This document shows, in pieces, positions 19,135 to 27,049 of a stretch of DNA of 64,000 nucleotides. The position numbers and the translations under genes were made by a program. Origin of the DNA: Pedobacter puniceum (GTDB taxonomy: Bacteria; Bacteroidota; Bacteroidia; Sphingobacteriales; Sphingobacteriaceae); assembly GCF_009674685.1 (NCBI RefSeq), contig NZ_WKJI01000001.1, forward strand, positions 930,001-994,000, in the 5' to 3' direction. The notes below the pieces were generated by a model, which was not told where the DNA came from, made no database searches, and was given only the letters and a program-made list of their open reading frames with translations. Positions within the stretch are counted from its first letter, which is position 1, and each line of letters starts with the position of its first letter.

Positions 19135-20577
19135 TTAAATATCTGCTCTTAGTAAAGGCATACTCATACAGTGGAAACCACCACGAGCTCTTGATAGCTC
19201 TGCAGATGGCATAGTAATGAAAGTATCTGTTAAATCTTCTACCTGTAACTCGTTGTTTTCTAGCTTTTGCAGCAGTTTCTTTACTGGGATAACTTTAAAT
19301 CCTTTTTGCTTAAAAGCCTCAATGGTATGGTCGTTTCTATCATAACCCAAAACAACACCTTCTTTAATGGCAAGCAGGTTACAAGAATCTGTCCATTGCT
19401 CACGAGAATCAAAAGGAAATTTTTGGTTGCCAGAATAAATAAACTCTACTTTTTCTGTTGATTTTAAATCGTTTACACTGATATCTTCTAGTAAATCTTC
19501 AATACAAGCAAATCTTTTAGGATATTGAACTTTACCTTTAACAAATTGCGTAATTTCTGCTTTTTCTGATACTTGTTCTTTTAATAAATGGTCTATAGGT
19601 TCAGAACCATCGCCACTAAAATCTGCTTTACCAATAGCGTGTAAAATTACCCAAACATTGCGCTTAACCTGTGTAAAAACGGTATCTATGTGCATAAAAT
19701 CTCGCTTATGCGGAATTTTAACTACTGAAACTTTATCTACCACGTTCTTCTCAAATAGTATCTTTATAGCTTCGTTAATGCCACGAGCGGATGTTCTTTC
19801 GCTATGCCCAATAATCACATGGTTTTTGCTTACCACCATAACATCACCACCTTCCAAGGTGTTTTTTTCTACTTGCTCTTCACCAGGCCTCAAGAAATAT
19901 TGCAAAGAATCAGGAATTTCAATAATGTTCGCTTTATAAGCTTTAAATAAAGGGTGATTAAAGAAAATGTATTTTGCTAAAAGAGCTTCTCTGGAACGGG
20001 CTTTTTTAGCAGGTTTATTGAGTAAAACAAAATTATTGATGGTAATGCCTATATCTCTAGTAAAAATAAGATTTGGGATAGGCGCAAAAATCATAGTATC
20101 ATCATTTAAAGAACCAGAAATCATCACTTTAGCCAAATCCTCTGGTGATGTTTCTAATAACTCCTGCTGTAAAAGGTAATTGCAATCTTCTATGGCGCAA
20201 ACTGCCGCAACTAGCTTTTTCTTGATATTTTCATCAGTAAGGATGTCTTTTAATAAAAGCTGTATTTCTATTACTTTATCAGATTTATAAAAATTAGCAT
20301 GACCCGGCTTATAAAAATCTCTGCTTTTATCAGCATCAATATCTTTAAGCTTTCCTCTAATTTTAGTAGGGTCTAAAAAGTACAAGAGTAATTTTATATA
20401 ATAATCGTACTCGTCTTTTCTGATGGTATCTAAATGAACAATATCTTCAAACAACCAATCTTGCGCTTTAGATGGCACTACACGCCCCAATCCGCTATCC
20501 GGACTGTGTATGAGTAATCTTTCTAAAGTTCCAATTTCTGAGCTTACTTGTAATTTAAAATGTGGATCTAATAGCAT
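19135..20577 (-). CDS. Arginine deiminase-like protein
   Basis: EIGTLERLLIHSPDSGLGRVVPSKAQDWLFEDIVH, FTRDIGITIN, EGGDVMVVSKNHVIIGHSERTSARGI, RGGFHCMSMPLLR. Confidence 0.9.
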   Translation of the reverse strand: MLLDPHFKLQVSSEIGTLERLLIHSPDSGLGRVVPSKAQDWLFEDIVHLDTIRKDEYDYYIKLLLYFLDPTKIRGKLKDIDADKSRDFYKPGHANFYKSDKVIEIQLLLKDILTDENIKKKLVAAVCAIEDCNYLLQQELLETSPEDLAKVMISGSLNDDTMIFAPIPNLIFTRDIGITINNFVLLNKPAKKARSREALLAKYIFFNHPLFKAYKANIIEIPDSLQYFLRPGEEQVEKNTLEGGDVMVVSKNHVIIGHSERTSARGINEAIKILFEKNVVDKVSVVKIPHKRDFMHIDTVFTQVKRNVWVILHAIGKADFSGDGSEPIDHLLKEQVSEKAEITQFVKGKVQYPKRFACIEDLLEDISVNDLKSTEKVEFIYSGNQKFPFDSREQWTDSCNLLAIKEGVVLGYDRNDHTIEAFKQKGFKVIPVKKLLQKLENNELQVEDLTDTFITMPSAELSRARGGFHCMSMPLLRADI

Positions 20578-20697
20578 AAATTTTATCTATTTACTCCAAT
20601 TTAACAGATTTACCTTAAAATATGTGTTAAGCTCATATAAAATTTACAATAGTAGGTCCCTCAATCATCTAACATAAAACAATATCTTTGCAGGTAT

Positions 20698-22083
20698 ATG
20701 TCTTTACATCAAGAAGAAACCATTGTTGCTTTGGCAACACCAGCAGGAATAGGGGCAATTGGCGTTATCAGGCTATCAGGGCCAGAAGCTATAAGCATCA
20801 CCAATAAAGTATTTTATGGTAAAAATTTAGAAACCCAAGACTCACATACCATACATTTTGGAACCATAAGAGATGAGGGTTTTATTATTGATGAAGTTTT
20901 AGTTTCGCTTTTTATAGCTCCAAAATCATATACCAAAGAGAATGTGGTGGAAATTAGCTGCCATGGCTCAGATTATATCATTGCCAGCATCATTAAATTG
21001 ATGATTAAAAATGGTGCTAGAGCAGCAAAAGCGGGCGAATTTACTTTAAGAGCTTTTTTAAATGGTGGCTTAGATTTATCTCAGGCAGAAGCTGTTGCAG
21101 ATTTAATTGCTTCAAGTTCAAAATCGGCACACCAGCTGGCTTTACAGCAGATGCGTGGTGGTTTTTCTAACGAGTTGAAAAACTTAAGAGAGCAATTGAT
21201 TCATTTTGCTTCTATGATAGAGTTGGAATTAGATTTTAGCGAAGAAGATGTAGAATTTGCAAACCGCGACCAGCTTAAACAACTTATTTTGGCTATTAAT
21301 AAAGTAGTTTTAAGGTTAATACAATCTTTTGAGATGGGTAATGTCATTAAAAACGGCATACCCGTTGTAATTGCAGGAAAGCCCAACGTTGGGAAATCTA
21401 CCTTGTTAAATGTTTTATTAAATGAGGAAAGAGCCATCGTTTCTGATATTGCTGGTACTACCAGAGATACCGTAGAAGACGAAATTACTTTGCAAGGTGT
21501 GCGTTTTAGATTTATTGATACCGCTGGGATAAGAGAAACAGCAGACATTATTGAAGCAAAAGGAGTAGAGCGCACTTTTGAGAAGATAAAATCATCGGCC
21601 ATTGTGCTTTATCTGTTCGACCCAAGAGAGACATCCTTAACAGAATTAAAAGCTATTATTGATGATTTACAACAAGTTATCCAAGAAAATAATAGCAAGT
21701 TACTTTTGGTAGCCAATAAAACCGATGAAACACAGGTTAACGATGCCTTAAGTGGCTTTGAATCTTTAGGCGAGATTTTATATATCTCAGCAAAGGAAAA
21801 ACACAATATTCAATTATTAGAAGATGAGCTTTTAAAAGCAGCAAACCTTAGTCAAATCAATAAAGATGAAGTGATTGTAAGCAATATCCGTCATTTAGAG
21901 GCTTTACAAAAAACAGAAGCATTATTAAGCCGAGTTTTAAACGGTATAGATAACCCTGTAACTTCCGACTTTTTAGCTATGGATATTAAACAGGCTTTAT
22001 ACTATCTGGGTGAAATAACTGGCACCGTTACTACGGATGATTTGTTGGAGAATATATTTAGTAAGTTTTGTATTGGGAAGTAG
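20698..22083 (+). CDS. mnmE: tRNA modification GTPase MnmE
   Basis: IVALATPAGIGAIGVIRLSGPEA, GKPNVGKSTLLN, DIAGTTRDTVED, C-terminal FSKFCIGK*. Confidence 0.97.
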   Translation: MSLHQEETIVALATPAGIGAIGVIRLSGPEAISITNKVFYGKNLETQDSHTIHFGTIRDEGFIIDEVLVSLFIAPKSYTKENVVEISCHGSDYIIASIIKLMIKNGARAAKAGEFTLRAFLNGGLDLSQAEAVADLIASSSKSAHQLALQQMRGGFSNELKNLREQLIHFASMIELELDFSEEDVEFANRDQLKQLILAINKVVLRLIQSFEMGNVIKNGIPVVIAGKPNVGKSTLLNVLLNEERAIVSDIAGTTRDTVEDEITLQGVRFRFIDTAGIRETADIIEAKGVERTFEKIKSSAIVLYLFDPRETSLTELKAIIDDLQQVIQENNSKLLLVANKTDETQVNDALSGFESLGEILYISAKEKHNIQLLEDELLKAANLSQINKDEVIVSNIRHLEALQKTEALLSRVLNGIDNPVTSDFLAMDIKQALYYLGEITGTVTTDDLLENIFSKFCIGK

Positions 22084-22172
22084 ATTTTTTATTGACCTAA
22101 TTGTGTGTTGGCTTTCGCCGATGTATAAGAAGATTTATTAATGAAGTTTCTTACCTTGTAAAAATTGAAAAT

Positions 22173-22230
22173 TATATGTTATAGCATATAAATCATTGTT
22201 TTTCGTGAATTTTATATGTAAAAGCATATT
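22173..22230. promoter_or_regulatory. Two tandem dyad operator-like sites
   Basis: TATATG-TTATAG-CATATA (22173-22190) and TATATG-TAAAAG-CATATT (22213-22230), centres 40 bp apart, upstream of the candidate promoter TTTG(22261)-N20-TATATTTA(22285). Confidence 0.5.
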
Positions 22231-22336
22231 GAAAAAATAGTTTTTTTGCTTAAATCCTTATTTGCAAAACTATTAACTTAAAATTATATTTACCAAATCC
22301 CAAAATTTAATACCATCATATTATTACAGAACCTAC

Positions 22337-25300
22337 ATGGATAACCTAATAAATAATTTCTCCATTGATGCTTTACAAAGCTTTTTTTACAACAAAATAT
22401 CAAGCTTTAAACCTATTAAAGAAAATCTTTCGGACATTTTATTAAAAAATAATTTCAACCAGTTTACTGATTTATTAAAAATAGGCGAAACCACTTTTAA
22501 TGGCTCCGAAGATTTATTGGTTTTTACATGTAAAGCAAAAACTATTTTATCAGAACGTTCTTCAAAAAAACAACAGTTTGAAATTGCTAAAAAAGTCCTA
22601 AAAGAAGATTTTAAAGATGGTGCCATCTTTGTTTTTTATGATGATGCAGGTAGTTTTAGATTTTCTTTCCTCCGTAAAAACTACGGAAATAAGGAGCAGA
22701 AATTCACGACTTGGAAACGCTATACCTACTACATAGAGAAAGATAAAACTAACAAAACCTTTAAAAATAGAATTGGAAATGCCGATTTTTCCTCTTTAGA
22801 CGCAATACAAAAAGCTTTCAGTGTAGAGAAACTGACTGAAGATTTTTATAAAGAGCTTTTCGCGTGGTATCAATGGACATTATCAGAAGAAATTGGGGTA
22901 ACGTTTCCAAACAATACAGAAACACATGAAGATGACCGAGTAAAATTAGAAGAACAGATTATACGTTTGATAACTAGATTATTATTCGTCTGGTTTATTA
23001 AACAGAAAAAACTTGTTCCTGCTCATTTATTTGATACTGAAAATTTAAAAAACTATTTAAAAGATTTCAATCCTAATAGTAAAGAAGATGGCAATTATTA
23101 CAATGCCATTTTACAAAACCTATTCTTTGCAACATTAAACAAGGAAATCTCCGAAAGAGCATTCTCAAAATTAGTTAAAGAACGAGATATAAAAACATTA
23201 TACCGTTATGCAGAAATGTTTTCAATCTCTGAAACAGAAGTTTTAGCCTTATTTAACCAAGTACCTTTCCTAAATGGTGGTTTGTTTGAATGTTTAGATA
23301 AAACAGAAAAAATGAACGGTACTAACCAAGTCTTAGATGGCTTTAGTAAAAACCCTACTAAATCTGCTAATGGTAATTTTAAGCACCGGGCATTTATCCC
23401 AAATTGTATCTTTTTTGATGATAAAAAAGGTATAATTCCACTTTTAGAACGCTACAACTTTACGGTAGAAGAAAATGCTCCAAATGAGATACAGGTTGCG
23501 CTAGACCCAGAATTATTAGGTAATGTTTTTGAAAATTTATTAGGTGCTTTTAACCCAGAAACTAAAGAAACTGCTCGTAAACAATCAGGGTCTTTTTATA
23601 CTCCAAAAGAAATTGTAAGTTATATGGTAGATGAAAGCTTAATCTTTTATCTGCATAATAGCTTTCCAAATTTAAAAGAAGAAAGTATCCGAGAACTATT
23701 TACAGCAGAAGAATTACCACTTGATTTTGCTAATAACCAAGCACTTTGTGAAGAAGTATCCTTAAAATTAAAAGAAATTAAAATATTAGACCCTGCTTGT
23801 GGTTCTGGTGCTTTTCCAATGGGTATTTTAAACAGAATGGTAGAGGTATTAGAAAAACTAGCTTGTCATAAAGAAAAATCTATTTACGATTTAAAACTTC
23901 ATTTAATAGAAGAATGTATTTATGGGGTTGATATACAAACCATAGCAGTACAAATAAGCAAGTTGCGTTTCTTTATATCGCTTATTGTGGAAGAACACGA
24001 TATTGATTTTACAAATCATCAAAACAACTATGGGATTCTTACCTTACCAAATTTAGAAACAAAATTTGTAGCTGCTAACACTTTAATTGGTATAAAACGT
24101 AAACCAGCGCAACACAATTTATTCGAAAATCCACAAATTGACCAAACTAAAGAAGATTTATTAGAAATTAGAAAAGAGCATTTCTACGCTAAAACAGCTA
24201 ATCGTAAAAAAACTTTGAGAGAAAAGGATGCCGAGTTAAGAGAAAAACTATCACTACTACTTCAAAACAATAACGATTATACGGCTGAAGATGCCATACA
24301 ATTTTCAAAGTGGAATCCTTACGACCAAAATGCTAGCTCTCCATTTTTTGATGTAGAATGGATGTTCGGCTTAAAAAGTGTAAGTGCTAATGAAGGTTGT
24401 TTTGATGTTGTGATTGGGAATCCACCTTATGTTCAATTACAAAAAGACGGCGGTAGACTAGCAAAAATGTATGATAAATTAGGCTATAAAACTTTTGAAA
24501 GAATGGGAGATATTTATTCGCTTTTTTATGAAAAAGGTAATCAAATTTTGAAAAATGGTGGATGTTTAACATATATAACAAGTAATAAATGGATGAGGGC
24601 TGGATATGGAGAAAGTACAAGAAGATATTTTGCAGAAAAAACTAATCCAATTTTACTAATTGATTTTGCTGGACACAAAATATTTGATAATGCAACTGTA
24701 GATACAAATATCTTAATGTTTCAAAACGCTAAAAATGAAGGTGAAACAAAATCCTGTATAGTTAAAAAAAAATGGGATGATAGTTTACATAATTATGTTA
24801 ATGATAATCAAACTATAAATAGTTTTACCTCATCTAATAGTTGGATTGTTTTAAGCCCAATAGAATTAGGAATTAAAGAAAAAATAGAAAAAATAGGTAC
24901 ACCACTTAAAGATTGGGATGTAAATATTTATCGAGGAATTCTCACAGGTTACAATGAAGCCTTTATTATTGATGGTAAAAAGAAGGATGAGTTAATAGCA
25001 GAAGATCCAAAATCTGCCGAAATTATTAGACCTATTTTAAGAGGTAGGGATATAAAACGTTATTCATACGAATTTGCTGAATTATATATAATTGCCATGT
25101 TTCCAAGTAAAAAATATGATATTGAAAATTATCCCGCTGTAAAACAGCATCTTTTAAGTTTTGGATATGATAGATTGAAACAAACTGGAGATAAAGGCGC
25201 CAGAAAGAAAACAACCAATAAATGGTACGAAACACAAGATAGTATAGGTTATTGGGAGGATTTTTATAAACAAAAAATAATCTATCCAAACATGACTAAA

Positions 25301-25675
25301 TATCTACCATTTGTATTTGATGATAAGGGATATTTAACAAACCAAAAGTGTTTTATTATTACAGGGGAGAATATCGCTTTTTTAACTGCTTTTTTAAATT
25401 CTTCTCTTTTTAAATATTGTTTTAAAGATAACTTTCCTGAATTATTGGGAGGAACAAGAGAGTTAAGTAAAATATTTTTTGAAAAGATACCTGTATTGCA
25501 AGTTTCAGAAGATATTAATACTGAATTTGAAAGATTAATTAATCAACTTCAAGATTCCATCAATAATAGTCAAGTAACTCAACTACTTGAGATACAAATT
25601 GATAATAAAATTTTTGATTTATATTGTTTAAATAATGAAGAACGAGAAATTATTGGTTTTATTGAGATTGAATAA
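22337..25675 (+). CDS. Type IIG/PglX-like (Eco57I-type) N6-adenine methyltransferase with C-terminal TRD; currently expressed allele
   Basis: SAM motif ILDPACGSGAFPMGILNRM; catalytic VIGNPPYVQLQ; QSGSFYTPKEIVSYMVDESL; TRD IRPILRGRDIKRYSYEFAELYII...EDFYKQKIIYPNM. Confidence 0.9.
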   Translation: MDNLINNFSIDALQSFFYNKISSFKPIKENLSDILLKNNFNQFTDLLKIGETTFNGSEDLLVFTCKAKTILSERSSKKQQFEIAKKVLKEDFKDGAIFVFYDDAGSFRFSFLRKNYGNKEQKFTTWKRYTYYIEKDKTNKTFKNRIGNADFSSLDAIQKAFSVEKLTEDFYKELFAWYQWTLSEEIGVTFPNNTETHEDDRVKLEEQIIRLITRLLFVWFIKQKKLVPAHLFDTENLKNYLKDFNPNSKEDGNYYNAILQNLFFATLNKEISERAFSKLVKERDIKTLYRYAEMFSISETEVLALFNQVPFLNGGLFECLDKTEKMNGTNQVLDGFSKNPTKSANGNFKHRAFIPNCIFFDDKKGIIPLLERYNFTVEENAPNEIQVALDPELLGNVFENLLGAFNPETKETARKQSGSFYTPKEIVSYMVDESLIFYLHNSFPNLKEESIRELFTAEELPLDFANNQALCEEVSLKLKEIKILDPACGSGAFPMGILNRMVEVLEKLACHKEKSIYDLKLHLIEECIYGVDIQTIAVQISKLRFFISLIVEEHDIDFTNHQNNYGILTLPNLETKFVAANTLIGIKRKPAQHNLFENPQIDQTKEDLLEIRKEHFYAKTANRKKTLREKDAELREKLSLLLQNNNDYTAEDAIQFSKWNPYDQNASSPFFDVEWMFGLKSVSANEGCFDVVIGNPPYVQLQKDGGRLAKMYDKLGYKTFERMGDIYSLFYEKGNQILKNGGCLTYITSNKWMRAGYGESTRRYFAEKTNPILLIDFAGHKIFDNATVDTNILMFQNAKNEGETKSCIVKKKWDDSLHNYVNDNQTINSFTSSNSWIVLSPIELGIKEKIEKIGTPLKDWDVNIYRGILTGYNEAFIIDGKKKDELIAEDPKSAEIIRPILRGRDIKRYSYEFAELYIIAMFPSKKYDIENYPAVKQHLLSFGYDRLKQTGDKGARKKTTNKWYETQDSIGYWEDFYKQKIIYPNMTKYLPFVFDDKGYLTNQKCFIITGENIAFLTAFLNSSLFKYCFKDNFPELLGGTRELSKIFFEKIPVLQVSEDINTEFERLINQLQDSINNSQVTQLLEIQIDNKIFDLYCLNNEEREIIGFIEIE
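25027..25044 (+). repeat. Inverted repeat A, copy 1 (recombination site)
   Basis: TAGACCTATTTTAAGAGG; exact reverse complement at 26278-26295. Confidence 0.85.
25255..25281 (+). repeat. Inverted repeat B, copy 1
   Basis: GGAGGATTTTTATAAACAAAAAATAAT; exact reverse complement at 26047-26073. Confidence 0.8.
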
Positions 25676-26046
25676 AGTTAAATTCTTCATTTGTTAATTT
25701 GTACAAATTACTAACTAGAACTTCAATTTTTGATTCAAGAATTCTGGTGTCTTCGTTTTTTTTCTTTTTTACTATTATCTCATTTACTAATTTAATAAAT
25801 GATTTCTGCTCAATTTCAGATATTATTGGGATTGGGAACATGTTTACATTTTGTCCGCCAACTTGGACATCCCCAACACCTGTTTTATTCATGTTAGTAA
25901 TAAAGCTATACCATATTATAATTTTTGAATTCAAAATAGAAAGTAGATACTCTAATCCTTTACCTATCAGAATATAACAAGCATTATTGACTATATATCG
26001 ATCTGAATCTATGGAAAATGCCATTTGATTACCAATAATTTTCCAA

Positions 26047-26073
26047 ATTATTTTTTGTTTATAAAAATCCTCC
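26047..26073 (-). repeat. Inverted repeat B, copy 2
   Basis: ATTATTTTTTGTTTATAAAAATCCTCC, reverse complement of 25255-25281. Confidence 0.8.
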
Positions 26074-26277
26074 ATATAAGCACAATTCCTTAAATTGTAG
26101 AGTGTATCTCCCTTATCAGTCCTTTTTGCTAAAATTTCAAAGTATTGATCTAAATGTTTTTTTATTGCAGGATAATCCTCTGCCTTAATAGGTTTTATGC
26201 CTTTTTCTTTAACTCCATTGTGTATATTGATTAACCATATATCAGCAAAATCATAAGTATATTTTTTAATATCTCTG

Positions 26278-26295
26278 CCTCTTAAAATAGGTCTA
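26278..26295 (-). repeat. Inverted repeat A, copy 2 (recombination site)
   Basis: CCTCTTAAAATAGGTCTA, reverse complement of 25027-25044. Confidence 0.85.
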
Positions 26296-26330
26296 TTATC
26301 TTATACAATTTTTAACAATATATTTAAGCC

Positions 26331-26948
26331 ATGATATACGGTTACATAAGAGTAAGTACTGATAAACAAACAGTAGAAAATCAAAGATTTGAAATAAATC
26401 AATTTTGTAGCAAACAAGAATTGTTTATAGAAAGATGGATAGAAGAAACTATTTCAGGCACAAAGGAAGTTGATAAACGTACTCTCGGAAAGCTTCTAAA
26501 AAAGACTCAAAAAGGTGATGTATTAATTTGTTCAGAATTATCACGTTTAGGTAGGAGCTTATTTATGATAATGGAAGTACTCAATTATTGCATGAAAAAA
26601 GAAGTGCAGGTTTGGACTATAAAAGATAATTATCGTTTAGGGAATGATATAAATTCTAAAGTGCTCGCATTTGCTTTTGGATTATCTGCCGAAATAGAAA
26701 GAAACTTGATCTCCCAAAGAACTAAAGAAGCACTTTCAAGAAAAAAAGCAGAAGGCGTTGTTCTTGGCAGGCCGATAGGAAAAAAATCAACAAAAGTTAA
26801 ACTAACTGGTAAAGAGAAAAAAATTTCAGATTTACTAAAAAAAAATGTTTCTTACAGTGCAATTGGAAGAATATTAGGAGTACATCGCTTAACTGTTTCT
26901 AAGTTTGCACATGAAAGACTAAAATCCTTAACTAATTTAAACTTTTAA
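26331..26948 (+). CDS. Serine site-specific recombinase, DNA invertase (Mpi-like)
   Basis: MIYGYIRVSTDKQTVENQRFEI, ELSRLGRSLFMIMEVL, KDNYRLGNDINSKVLAFAFGLSAEIERNLISQRTKEALSRKKAEGVVLGRP, C-terminal HTH. Confidence 0.93.
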   Translation: MIYGYIRVSTDKQTVENQRFEINQFCSKQELFIERWIEETISGTKEVDKRTLGKLLKKTQKGDVLICSELSRLGRSLFMIMEVLNYCMKKEVQVWTIKDNYRLGNDINSKVLAFAFGLSAEIERNLISQRTKEALSRKKAEGVVLGRPIGKKSTKVKLTGKEKKISDLLKKNVSYSAIGRILGVHRLTVSKFAHERLKSLTNLNF

Positions 26949-27049
26949 TATATTGTTTTGTAAATTCATTCAAAAAGTAGTTCTCTTTATGGGGTTAAAA
27001 TTTCCCTGAAATATAGAAGAGTTCTTTAATTTTAAATTAGAAATTTGGT

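Larger units (their letters stand above)
25659..26295 (-). pseudogene. Silent alternative C-terminal TRD cassette of the 22337-25675 methylase
   Basis: Reverse-strand reading from the repeat gives RPILRGRDIKKYTYDFADIWLINIHNGVKEKGIKPIKAEDYPAIKKHLDQYFEILAKRTDKGDTLYNLRNCAYMEDFYKQKIIWKIIGNQMAF...EEFNFIQSQ*, homologous to the expressed TRD and without its own start region. ORF-track entry 25659..26075 is only its 3' part. Confidence 0.88.

Noticed and set aside
22050-22090. mnmE 3' end (TTTTGTATTGGGAAGTAG) as an SGI1-like integration site for the 22-32 kb module
   Set aside because: The site resembles the known trmE 3' attachment sequence because FCIGK* is conserved, but there is no tyrosine integrase in the module and only a weak, gapped match (TTGTATTAAGGAAACT, near 32338) at the far end.
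25699-25977. Plus-strand 92-aa ORF
   Set aside because: It is antisense to the silent TRD cassette, which has clear homology to the expressed TRD.
25659-26075. 138-aa minus-strand ORF as an independent gene
   Set aside because: Homology and open frame continue upstream of its ATG to the inverted repeat at 26295; it is a cassette, not a stand-alone gene.
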